From Clostridia bacterium (GTDB taxonomy: Bacteria; Bacillota; TC1; UBA5767): a stretch of DNA of 64,000 nt. Below are positions 51,605 to 59,687 of the stretch, piece by piece. The stretch spans positions 1-64,000 of the forward strand of contig DAOUPV010000005.1 of NCBI GenBank assembly GCA_030625965.1, written 5' to 3'. Each line of letters starts with the position of its first letter. Position 1 is the stretch's first letter. Both the position numbers and the translations under genes were made by a program. A model generated the notes under the pieces. That model was not told the origin of the DNA, did not search any database, and worked only from the letters and a program-made list of their open reading frames with translations.

Positions 51605-52876
51605 CTAGTCTTCCCTCTCGGTATAATATTTCTTGCCTACCAGAGGTCCCGGCATGTATTCCTGATCTGTTTGGTAATCGTTGGCTGGTGGGTAGATGTA
51701 AAGGGTTTCCTCTTGACGCCCGATATCCGGTTTTTCGTAGTTTTTATCTTGCAAAAATCGTGGTATTTCCCCTATATCCTCTTTCTCGATATCACGCATG
51801 GCTCGCTTCAGCGCTGCTTTGCATGCATTGGATTTAGGAGCGGTGCTCAAGTAGAGACATGCTTGGCTAAGAGGATAGTACGCTTCTGGTAACCCCAGAT
51901 TTTTTAAGGCATAATCAGCGGAGGTCGCGATGTTCAGTGACTGTGGATCCATCAGTCCGATATCCTCCGCAGCAAAGATCATCATGCGACGGGTAATGTA
52001 TCTGGGGTCCTCCCCTGCCATCAGCATCCTCAGCATATAATGCAAGGCTGCATCCGGTTTGGATGCCCTCATGCTCTTGATGAACGCCGAAACCACATCG
52101 TAGTGATTGTCACCTGCCTTATCATACGTGATCGCTCTTCGTTGAATCGATTCAACAGCCACATTGATATCTATAAGGATCGTACCGTTTCCATTAGGGC
52201 TAGTGGTCAAGACGGCTAATTCTAACGCATTCAGGGCCATCCTCGCATCTCCGTTCGGCATAGTGGTCAGGTGGTTGAGCGCATCCTGCGTTATTTCCAC
52301 AGACAATTGGCCATATCCGCGGTCCCGGTCGCTTAAAGCCCCCTCAAGAACTTTCTTTAGCTCATCCTGGGCTAAGCGGTTCAAACTGTATATCGTTGAT
52401 CTAGAGAGTAGCGCTCGATTGACTTCAACATAGGGATTTTCTGTTGTGGCCCCAATCAGCACAACCAGTCCCTCCTCCACATGGGGAAGCAGCGCATCCT
52501 GTTGGCTTTTGTTGAAGCGATGGATCTCATCAATGAACAGGATAGTCTTCTTGCTGTACATACCAAGATTGTCTTTGGCATTCGCTACGACCTCCTTGAT
52601 GTCCTTGACACCAGAGGTAACTGCGTTAAGCACCTGAAAATCAGCCTTAGTCTGCCTGGCTATCAATCTTGATAACGCAGTTTTCCCCGTTCCGGGCGGT
52701 CCGTAGAGTATGATAGATGTCAGCTGGTCCGAATCAATGGCCCTTCGTAACATCTTTCCTTCATCCAGGATGTGTTTCTGCCCGATGTATTCCCGGAAAT
52801 TCCTGGGACTCATCCGTTTGGCTAACGGTTCATTTTTTTTCTTCTCTTTTTCACGTACTACATCAAAAATATCCAT
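51605..52876 (-). CDS. rarA: Replication-associated recombination protein RarA (MgsA, AAA+ ATPase)
   Basis: Clamp-loader-like ATPase acting at stalled replication forks. Walker A GPPGTGKTA near residue 58, Walker B LFIDEIHRFNK near 112, a sensor 1 region GATTENPY near 140 and the C-terminal tetramerisation domain from about 250 are present. The N terminus carries PLAKRMSPRNFREYIGQ. ATG 52876 is used (423 residues) with GAGG five bases upstream; an in-frame GTG at 52882 is less likely. It follows the CsoR-like gene's terminator. Confidence 0.95.
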   Translation of the reverse strand: MDIFDVVREKEKKKNEPLAKRMSPRNFREYIGQKHILDEGKMLRRAIDSDQLTSIILYGPPGTGKTALSRLIARQTKADFQVLNAVTSGVKDIKEVVANAKDNLGMYSKKTILFIDEIHRFNKSQQDALLPHVEEGLVVLIGATTENPYVEVNRALLSRSTIYSLNRLAQDELKKVLEGALSDRDRGYGQLSVEITQDALNHLTTMPNGDARMALNALELAVLTTSPNGNGTILIDINVAVESIQRRAITYDKAGDNHYDVVSAFIKSMRASKPDAALHYMLRMLMAGEDPRYITRRMMIFAAEDIGLMDPQSLNIATSADYALKNLGLPEAYYPLSQACLYLSTAPKSNACKAALKRAMRDIEKEDIGEIPRFLQDKNYEKPDIGRQEETLYIYPPANDYQTDQEYMPGPLVGKKYYTERED

Positions 52877-52888
52877 ATTCACCTCTAG

Positions 52889-52917
52889 AAAACAAAAAAG
52901 GTGGGGTAGCCACCTTT
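52889..52917 (-). terminator. Terminator of the CsoR-like gene
   Basis: Minus-strand stem AAAGGTGG / CCACCTTT with a five-base loop, followed by TTTGTTTTC. The hairpin overlaps the TAA stop. Confidence 0.85.
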
Positions 52918-53464
52918 AAATGATAAATTTCTTAGCCATATTGAGAATCCGTTCCAAGGAATCGAAATCTTCAGAAGCATCTCTATCAACCAACGTTTTC
53001 TCGATTTCCTGTTCAAATAGCATAAGACCGACACGGCTGAGCAGTTCTCGGATTTCCGATGTGTTGCTAAGTACATCAGTACAGCGGTTCTCTTCGAAAT
53101 CTTCAACCGTCTCGATGACGATACCGATTTTTCGCACAGATTCCTCCAGCAGGATGTCCAGATCCTGGCGTATATAGGGCGTGGCGTTGCTCCCATACTT
53201 ATAATTGCGGATGAAGGTAATCAGACTGGCCTTTTGGTTTTCAATCGATGTCTCGTCCGTGGCTCCAAGTAGGCAGTGATGCATATGGTTTTCCAATACA
53301 AGCAAAGACGCCTTGTCTAGGGCCGACTTGACTGCTGATAGCTGAATGAAGATGTCTTTGCACGATTTCTCCGGCAACATCCGTTGGATACCTTGAATCT
53401 GTCCTCTGATCTTCTTGAATCTCACAATGAGCGCTTTTCTTAATTCTTTTCTATTATCTGCCAT
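52916..53464 (-). CDS. CsoR/RcnR-family metal-sensing repressor with long C-terminal extension
   Basis: Residues 10-80 match the all-helical CsoR fold (VRFKKIRGQIQGIQRM, QLSAVKSALDKASLLVLENHMHHC). The C-H-C ligand set of Cu(I)-sensing CsoR appears conserved: Cys in EKSCKD, His in ENHMHHC and the Cys after it. Ordinary CsoR proteins are about 85-120 residues; this one is 182, with some 95 extra helical, acidic residues I cannot assign. No copA or copZ is adjacent. ATG 53464 has GGGGGAG eight bases upstream. It overlaps tcdA by 11 bp. Confidence 0.75.
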   Translation of the reverse strand: MADNRKELRKALIVRFKKIRGQIQGIQRMLPEKSCKDIFIQLSAVKSALDKASLLVLENHMHHCLLGATDETSIENQKASLITFIRNYKYGSNATPYIRQDLDILLEESVRKIGIVIETVEDFEENRCTDVLSNTSEIRELLSRVGLMLFEQEIEKTLVDRDASEDFDSLERILNMAKKFII

Positions 53465-54164
53465 TGATGACACTCCCCCTATCCAATAAGTCCGTAAGAA
53501 CCTGGTTGGCCAGCATTAGTCCAGCAACCGACGGAACCGTAGATATGCTACCTACAATCCCCTGTGCCCGTTCCTTGATTTCCGGTAGCACAGGAGCACT
53601 GGAAAACAGCACTTTCACACCTTTTACTATACCACGGAGACGCAGTTCACGCCTCACGATCCGCGCCAACGGACAAGTATGGGTTTTAGAAATATCCTCT
53701 ACCAAAAACAATCTGTTGTCAAGTTTGTTCCCCGTCCCCATGGAGGAGACGATTGCTACACCGTCCTTTACGGATTGCTCGATCAGATCGACCTTGTCAC
53801 CGACAGAATCGATCGCATCGACGATGTAATCGTATGAAGTCAGATCTAGGGCTAAGTCGGAGTAGCGCTTATCATAGGAATGGACTATCGCCTGTGGATT
53901 GATATCCAGTATGCGTTCCTTGAGCACATCCACTTTCTTTCTGCCAACAGTGGAATGGTACGCCATGATCTGCCTGTTAATATTGCTGATTTGGATGGTA
54001 TCGAAATCGACCAGCGTTAGCTTACCGACTCCGGCTCTGGCAAGACCTTCAACCACGAAAGAACCAACACCACCGATGCCGACCACTAGGACATGGCTCT
54101 GTTGCAAGCTCGCCAACCCTGATGCGCCGATCAATATCTCCGTTCTCTGATGTTGATTCTCCAT
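53454..54164 (-). CDS. tcdA: tRNA threonylcarbamoyladenosine dehydratase (TcdA/CsdL)
   Basis: E1-like enzyme that cyclises t6A37 to ct6A in tRNAs reading ANN codons. The ATP-binding motif GIGGVGSFVVEGLARAG near residue 30 and DFDTIQISNINRQ near 54 are typical of ThiF/MoeB relatives. The KTHTCPLARIVRRELR block marks TcdA. Length 236 residues. It lies 12 bp after aspS, as in B. subtilis (aspS-yrvM). Confidence 0.93.
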   Translation of the reverse strand: MENQHQRTEILIGASGLASLQQSHVLVVGIGGVGSFVVEGLARAGVGKLTLVDFDTIQISNINRQIMAYHSTVGRKKVDVLKERILDINPQAIVHSYDKRYSDLALDLTSYDYIVDAIDSVGDKVDLIEQSVKDGVAIVSSMGTGNKLDNRLFLVEDISKTHTCPLARIVRRELRLRGIVKGVKVLFSSAPVLPEIKERAQGIVGSISTVPSVAGLMLANQVLTDLLDRGSVINGR

Positions 54165-54176
54165 AGGATCCTCTTT

Positions 54177-55952
54177 CTATTTGTTTGACACAGTCGTCTT
54201 GATGAACAGTTCCTCCAACTGCTTCTCAACAACCGGACTCGGTGCATTGACCATCAGGTCTGATGCGCTTTGGGTTTTAGGGAAGGCAATTACGTCACGG
54301 ATGCTGTCACAGTTGCGCATCAGCATAATCATGCGGTCCAGTCCGAACGCGACTCCGCCGTGAGGAGGTGCGCCATATTCGAAGGCATCCAGCATGAAAC
54401 CGAATTTCTCTATTGCTTCTTCTTTCGTGAATCCGATCAGATCGAATATCTTCTGCTGCATTTCTTTCTGGTGAATACGGATGGAACCTCCACCCAGCTC
54501 AATACCGTTTAGAATCAGATCATATGCCTTGGCGCGTACAGCCAAGGGGTCTGATTCAAGCAAGGATAAGTCCTCATCCTTGGGTGCTGTGAACATGTGG
54601 TGGATCGCTACGTATCTTGAGCTTTCCTCGTCATATTCGAACAGCGGGAAGTCTACTACCCAGCAGAAGTTCAGTTCATCTTGGTCCATAAGTCCTAGGC
54701 GTCTTCCGAATTCCAGTCTCAATGCACCCAGTGCGGCGGCGACAACAGATGGTGAATCTGCTACAAATAGTAACAGGTCTCCCTCTTCCGCGCCCATGCG
54801 CTCCTTGATGCCTGCCATTTCCTCGTCGCTCAGGAACTTCTTGATGGGCGATTTGATGCCCTCGGCTCCATAGGCGATCCAAGCTAAACCTTTGGCTCCA
54901 TATGTAGAAGTGACTTCCATCAACGCATCGACATCTCTTCTGGAATAGGTGGCGCAACCTGGAGCTTTGATGCCCTTGATCTGGCCTCCATTCTTGACTA
55001 CTGATGCGAATACCTTGAATTCTGATTCAGCAACCAGGTCGGAGATGCTGGTCAGTTCCATACCGAAACGCAAGTCCGGGCTGTCGGAACCGTAGCGGGT
55101 CATCGCATCCTGGTAGGTAATGATGGGGAAGCTGTCAGCTAAGGTCCTGTCCAACGTTGATGAGAAGATCTGACCCATCATTTCTTCGATCAGCGATATG
55201 ATATCTTCTTGTTTCACGAAAGACATTTCCATGTCCAGCTGGGTGAATTCTGGTTGACGGTCTGCACGTAAGTCTTCATCTCTGAAACAACGCGCAATCT
55301 GGAAGTATTTTTCCATTCCGGATACCATCAAAATTTGCTTGAATATCTGGGGGGACTGGGGCAATGCGAAAAACTCACCCGGATTAACCCGACTGGGTAC
55401 CAGATAGTCCCGGGCACCTTCTGGGGTGCTCTTGGTAAGCATCGGTGTTTCTATTTCCAGGAAACCTTTGGCGTCCAGGAACTTTCTCATTTCCATAGTC
55501 ACCTGATGTCTCAAAATCATGTTCTGCTGCATTTCAGGACGTCTCAGGTCCAGGTAGCGGTGCTTCAGTCTGATGTTCTCATCCACCTTGACGTCGTCTG
55601 AGATTTCAAATACTGGAGTCTTGGCCTTGTTCAGCACTTCGATCTCGTCACAGATGACTTCGATTTCACCGGTAGCCATTTTATCGTTCACAGCTTCGGC
55701 TGCTCTAGCAACCACTCTGCCCTTGATGGCCAGTACATATTCTGTACGGATGGATTCAGCTACTTCAAGTGTTTCCTTGGATAATTCTTCATTGAAAACC
55801 ACTTGGATGATGCCGCTGCGGTCTCTCAGGTCAACGAAAATCAGACCACCATGGTCTCTTCTCTTGTTCACCCAACCATTCAGGATTATTTTCTGGTTCT
55901 CCATTTGATTGCTTACTTCTCCACAATATACGGTTCTTTGCATGCTATTCAT
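54177..55952 (-). CDS. aspS: Aspartyl-tRNA synthetase
   Basis: Class IIb synthetase of 591 residues, bacterial type. An N-terminal OB anticodon-binding domain (about 20-105) precedes the catalytic core with motif 2 [18 protein letters not shown] near residue 216, a GAD insertion (about 290-420) and motif 3 GVAFGLDRM near 530. AAAGGAGGAA precedes the ATG. hisS ends at its first base, so the two are translationally close and share the T-box. Confidence 0.97.
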   Translation of the reverse strand: MNSMQRTVYCGEVSNQMENQKIILNGWVNKRRDHGGLIFVDLRDRSGIIQVVFNEELSKETLEVAESIRTEYVLAIKGRVVARAAEAVNDKMATGEIEVICDEIEVLNKAKTPVFEISDDVKVDENIRLKHRYLDLRRPEMQQNMILRHQVTMEMRKFLDAKGFLEIETPMLTKSTPEGARDYLVPSRVNPGEFFALPQSPQIFKQILMVSGMEKYFQIARCFRDEDLRADRQPEFTQLDMEMSFVKQEDIISLIEEMMGQIFSSTLDRTLADSFPIITYQDAMTRYGSDSPDLRFGMELTSISDLVAESEFKVFASVVKNGGQIKGIKAPGCATYSRRDVDALMEVTSTYGAKGLAWIAYGAEGIKSPIKKFLSDEEMAGIKERMGAEEGDLLLFVADSPSVVAAALGALRLEFGRRLGLMDQDELNFCWVVDFPLFEYDEESSRYVAIHHMFTAPKDEDLSLLESDPLAVRAKAYDLILNGIELGGGSIRIHQKEMQQKIFDLIGFTKEEAIEKFGFMLDAFEYGAPPHGGVAFGLDRMIMLMRNCDSIRDVIAFPKTQSASDLMVNAPSPVVEKQLEELFIKTTVSNK

Positions 55953-57211
55953 TATGCTTCCTCCTTTAAGGTGAGAATCATTTCTTCGATACTCACTTTG
56001 CTTTCTTCTTTTTTCTTCATATTTTTCAAGGGATATCTCATGTTTTGGACCTCTTCGTTTCCGATGGTCACCACATGGCTGAAGCCCCTCTTGTTCGCAT
56101 ACTTAAATTGAGCTTTAAGACTGCGTCCCAAGACATCCATCTCGGCGGCGATCCCGTTCTTACGCAGCTGTTGCATCAGCTGGTAGGCAGGAACCTTTTC
56201 CTGGTCGCTTATCACAGCAATGAATACATTTATCGGCTCTTTGTCAAGGACAGACACCTCTTGAGCTTTCATGGACAACAGAGTCCTTTCCAACCCGACT
56301 GCGAAGCCTATTCCGGACATGTCCGGCCCGCCGACTTCCTCCACCAAGGAGTCATAGCGTCCGCCGCCTCCGATCGAGCTTTGTGCTCCGATGTCGGAAA
56401 CCATGACCTCGAAGGCCGTCTTAGTATAATAATCCAGTCCTCTAACAAGGTTTTCGTTCAAAATATACTCAATCCCACTGGCATCCAGCAGTATCTTGAG
56501 CTCATTCAGATGATCTGTACACTCTTCGCACAGACAGCTGGTGATGGTGGGGGCGTCTTTTACGATTTCCTGACAAGTCTCACTTTTACAGTCAAATATT
56601 CTTAGAGGATTCGCCTCATAGCGGTTCTTGCAGGTATCACACAGTTCCTCGTAACTCGGTGCCAGATAGTCCTTCAATGCCTGCTTGTGCACAGGACGGC
56701 ATACCTTGCAGCCGACGCTGTTGATATGTAGCTCCATCCTTTGAAGGCCTAATTTCTCGAAGAACTCCATACACATGGCGATAACTTCCGCATCTATGGC
56801 CGGATCCTTGGAACCGAAGGCTTCTACTCCAAATTGATTAAACTGACGATAACGGCCCGCCTGGGGTCTTGAATACCGGAACATGGGGCCTTGATAGTAG
56901 TATTTGGTTGGCTGTGCTTCTGCATAGTCCCTATTCTCCACGAAAGCCCGTACGACTGAAGCGGTACCTTCCGGTCTCAGGGTAATGCTACGATTGCCTT
57001 TATCCTGAAAGGTGTACATCTCTTTTTCTACGATGTCAGAAGTCTCACCCACACCTCGTTGGAACAGTTCGGTATGTTCGAACATAGGGGTTCGAATTTC
57101 ACTGTATCCATAGGTCTGGCCTATTGTTCTCATGATATTTTCCATATAGTGCCAGCGTTTCATTTCCTCCGGCATGATATCATTGGTACCTTTCGGTCTG
57201 GTGATTGCCAT
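55952..57211 (-). CDS. hisS: Histidyl-tRNA synthetase
   Basis: Class IIa synthetase of 419 residues. Motif 1 region near residue 45, motif 2 [13 protein letters not shown] near 78, the two His-specific signatures [12 protein letters not shown] near 260 and [12 protein letters not shown] near 279, and a C-terminal anticodon-binding domain are present. AAGGAAG precedes the ATG at 57211. It is the first gene after a T-box leader and co-transcribed with aspS. Confidence 0.97.
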   Translation of the reverse strand: MAITRPKGTNDIMPEEMKRWHYMENIMRTIGQTYGYSEIRTPMFEHTELFQRGVGETSDIVEKEMYTFQDKGNRSITLRPEGTASVVRAFVENRDYAEAQPTKYYYQGPMFRYSRPQAGRYRQFNQFGVEAFGSKDPAIDAEVIAMCMEFFEKLGLQRMELHINSVGCKVCRPVHKQALKDYLAPSYEELCDTCKNRYEANPLRIFDCKSETCQEIVKDAPTITSCLCEECTDHLNELKILLDASGIEYILNENLVRGLDYYTKTAFEVMVSDIGAQSSIGGGGRYDSLVEEVGGPDMSGIGFAVGLERTLLSMKAQEVSVLDKEPINVFIAVISDQEKVPAYQLMQQLRKNGIAAEMDVLGRSLKAQFKYANKRGFSHVVTIGNEEVQNMRYPLKNMKKKEESKVSIEEMILTLKEEA

Positions 57212-57235
57212 AATACACTTCCTTTTCTTTGCATA

Positions 57236-57455
57236 TAAAAAGCTCCCGTCCGGCCAGGGACGAAAGCTTGTTCCGCGTTGCCACCCTGATTGGGCGAAAT
57301 TTCCGCCCCTCTCAAAAGTTCATTCGCTCCGGGGTGTCTTTTCCACAAGATCCATCAGAAGCTCCCAGCCGTGGCTTCTTTCTCTACGCATGTCAACTTG
57401 TTTCAGTGTCCCATCTAAGCGATATTTAGTTATACCCAATTCTATAGGAAATAGC
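57236..57455 (-). promoter_or_regulatory. T-box riboswitch upstream of hisS-aspS
   Basis: The antiterminator sequence AGGGTGGCAACGCGG (57287-57273, minus strand) is a canonical T-box, followed by a terminator hairpin (57269-57241) with T run. Upstream, ACAAG/CTTGT and AGAAGC/GCTTCT fit a short stem I. The 3' side of the bulge between them reads TGATGGAT, which contains the Asp codon GAT twice and no His codon. Uncharged tRNA would stabilise antitermination and raise synthetase expression. Confidence 0.92.
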
Positions 57456-57468
57456 CTTCTTTTGTCAA
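57439..57468 (-). promoter_or_regulatory. hisS T-box promoter
   Basis: Minus-strand TTGACA (57468-57463), with TATAGA at 16-bp or TAGAAT at 18-bp spacing. It begins 11 bp before the end of the Ldh-family gene's stop region. Confidence 0.75.
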
Positions 57469-57478
57469 CCAACTTTCC

Positions 57479-58585
57479 TTAGAAGGGCAAACCGCAGTCC
57501 CCCATCTTGTAATCTTCAATCAGGCCTTTCATTTCCTTTTGCAGCTCTTCACCGATGGGGACTCCACCCTCTTTTCTCTTCAGGTAGGCCAGATGTTCCT
57601 TCTCCCCGGCAGTGTAGATCCGTTCTGCGCCGGGAGCCACGGTAGAGTTCCTAAGTTCCTTGACGATGGATCCTGAAATCTTCTTGAATTCTTCCTTGCC
57701 GATGAAATGGTCCGTGTCGATGGCGATGAAGAAATGTCCCAGCGGATAGGGAATCCTGTTTCCATCTTTGTCGAAGCCAGTAAGCATTTTCATGAAGGCG
57801 CCACCGGCCAATGCCGCAGAGAGTATTTCCACTACAGCTGCGTAGCCATAACCCTTGTAGCCGCCGGTATCTTCACCGCTGCCACCAAGTGCCAGCAATG
57901 CAGCCTCTCCACCAACCAAGGCTTCCAGTATCTGATGGCTATCCGTCATCTCACTGCCTTGTCGGTCGATCACCAAACCACCCGGCGTATCCATGTTGTT
58001 TCTGGCATAATACTCGATTTTTCCTCTCTGGGTTACAGAAGTGGCGCAATCCAGGAAGAACGGGAAATCCTCGTCCGTCGGAATGCCGAACGTGAGTGGA
58101 TTGGTTCCCATCATGTTGTCCACCCCGAAAGTCGGTGCGATGGACGGTCTGGCATTGGTACCCGTAATACCGATCATATCCTGGTCAGTTGCCATGAGAG
58201 CGTAGTAACCAGCAATACCATAATGGGTCGAGTTGCGCACTGCGCTCATACCAAGACCATAGGTCTTTGCTTTGTCTATGGCCGTCTGCATAGCCTTCTT
58301 TGCCACAACGTGTCCTAAACCGTTATGTCCGTCGAACACGGCTGTCGTTGGGGATTCCTTTACCAGCTCAATGTTGGTTTCAGGATTCAGGATGCCTTGA
58401 CGGATCCGGTCGATGTAGATGGGTTTCAAACGGTTGATTCCGTGAGAATCGATGCCCAATTTATCTGCTTGGATCAGCACGTCGGCGACAATTTCAGCAT
58501 CTTTTTCTGAAACACCCGCGCAGACTAGTGATTTTTCCATAAACTGTTCTAGCGTCTCAAAGTCAACATATTTCATATTACTCAT
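57479..58585 (-). CDS. Ldh family NAD(P)-dependent oxidoreductase (type 2 malate/L-lactate dehydrogenase)
   Basis: This 368-residue protein belongs to the PF02615 family (YiaK, AllD, ComC relatives), unrelated to classic lactate dehydrogenase. Visible blocks are DSHGINRL near residue 46, NSTHYGIAGYY near 117 (catalytic His), GTNPLTFG near 163 and a Gly-rich GGYKGYGYA near 240. Substrates in the family include malate, sulfolactate, ureidoglycolate and 2-oxo acids; this one cannot be assigned. A TAGGAGGTAACG site precedes the ATG. It overlaps the upstream hydrolase gene by 8 bp. Confidence 0.88.
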   Translation of the reverse strand: MSNMKYVDFETLEQFMEKSLVCAGVSEKDAEIVADVLIQADKLGIDSHGINRLKPIYIDRIRQGILNPETNIELVKESPTTAVFDGHNGLGHVVAKKAMQTAIDKAKTYGLGMSAVRNSTHYGIAGYYALMATDQDMIGITGTNARPSIAPTFGVDNMMGTNPLTFGIPTDEDFPFFLDCATSVTQRGKIEYYARNNMDTPGGLVIDRQGSEMTDSHQILEALVGGEAALLALGGSGEDTGGYKGYGYAAVVEILSAALAGGAFMKMLTGFDKDGNRIPYPLGHFFIAIDTDHFIGKEEFKKISGSIVKELRNSTVAPGAERIYTAGEKEHLAYLKRKEGGVPIGEELQKEMKGLIEDYKMGDCGLPF

Positions 58586-59225
58586 CGTTACCTCCTAGGA
58601 GTTCCTGAAAAAACGGATTCACTTTCTTTTGCTCACCGATGGTCGTTTCAGTATAGCCATGGCCGGAATATATAATGGTTTCATCCGGTAAAGGCAATAT
58701 CTTTTCTTTTAAAACACTCATCAGCTGCTCGCTATCCCCGCCCTTCAGATCGGTACGGCCAACGGAGCCATTGAACACCAAGTCCCCTACGAATATCGCC
58801 TTGCCCCGTATCAGAGAAATGCTTCCGGGTGTATGTCCCGGTGTATGTAGTACGATCAGTTCTTCTTCACCGAAACGGATTACATCACCTTCATCGATGT
58901 ATCGGTCAGCCGGAGGACTATTCAATGCGTAACCCAGATACTCACTTAAGTTGGTCTGATTGTCAGTCAGCGCCACAGCGTCCAGTTCGTGTATCAGGAT
59001 TTCAGCTCCGTATTTTTCTTTGAAATAGGCGTTGTTGTGCACATGATCCGCGTGGCCATGGGTATCGATGATATAAATTAGCTTCAGACCCTCTTCTTCT
59101 ATGAAGACATCTGCTTCCTTCTGGGTGTAACCCGGGTCGATCATAACCGCCTCTTTGGTGGTATCGTCGCCCAAGATGTATGTGCAGGAGGCGATGCTTC
59201 CTGATGTAAATCGTTTGTATATCAT
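58578..59225 (-). CDS. Metallo-beta-lactamase-fold hydrolase (glyoxalase II-like)
   Basis: This 215-residue single-domain MBL protein has the metal motif THGHADHVHN near residue 54, HTPGHTPGS near 133, GDLVFNGSVGRTD near 151 and a C-terminal SGHG. It resembles YcbL-type glyoxalase II-like hydrolases common in Firmicutes; the substrate is uncertain. ATG 59225 is used because GGAG lies six bases before it. It lies 12 bp after dtd. Confidence 0.88.
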   Translation of the reverse strand: MIYKRFTSGSIASCTYILGDDTTKEAVMIDPGYTQKEADVFIEEEGLKLIYIIDTHGHADHVHNNAYFKEKYGAEILIHELDAVALTDNQTNLSEYLGYALNSPPADRYIDEGDVIRFGEEELIVLHTPGHTPGSISLIRGKAIFVGDLVFNGSVGRTDLKGGDSEQLMSVLKEKILPLPDETIIYSGHGYTETTIGEQKKVNPFFQELLGGNDE

Positions 59226-59237
59226 GGTCATCTCCGT

Positions 59238-59687
59238 CTAAAACTGTTTTTTTGTATCCAATAGGATTGTCACCGGGCCGTCATTGACCAGTGAAACTTG
59301 CATGTCACATCGGAATTTCCCGGTTTCTACCCTCAAGTCGAATGATTCCAAGTCCTCTTTTACTTGCTTGTATAGGCGGTCAGCCTCGTCCGGACCAGCG
59401 GCCTTGATAAAGCTGGGGCGATTGCCCTTTCTGGCATCGCCTAAGAGTGTGAACTGGGAGATCAAGAGAACCTGTCCCCCATCGTCCTGGATGGAACGAT
59501 TCAACTTACCTTCTTCATCTGGATAAATCCGAAGTTTGGCGAGCTTCTTGGCCATGAAAGATGCATCTTTGTCTGTATCATGCTCTTCCACACCCAACAG
59601 AACGACCATGCCTTTATCAATGCTGCCGACAGTCTGCCCGTCAACCGTAATGCTGCTACTTTTTGCTCTTTGTACTACCGCTCTCAC
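59238..59687 (-). CDS. dtd: D-aminoacyl-tRNA deacylase
   Basis: Removes D-amino acids and glycine mischarged on tRNA. Motifs SQFTLLGD near residue 78 and NDGPVTILLDT near the C terminus are diagnostic. The start is GTG at 59687 (149 residues, MRAVVQRAK), preceded by GGAGGAAAG; an upstream ATG would add eight uncharacteristic residues. It overlaps the 3' end of relA by 32 bp. The relA-dtd pair is conserved in Firmicutes. Confidence 0.95.
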   Translation of the reverse strand: MRAVVQRAKSSSITVDGQTVGSIDKGMVVLLGVEEHDTDKDASFMAKKLAKLRIYPDEEGKLNRSIQDDGGQVLLISQFTLLGDARKGNRPSFIKAAGPDEADRLYKQVKEDLESFDLRVETGKFRCDMQVSLVNDGPVTILLDTKKQF

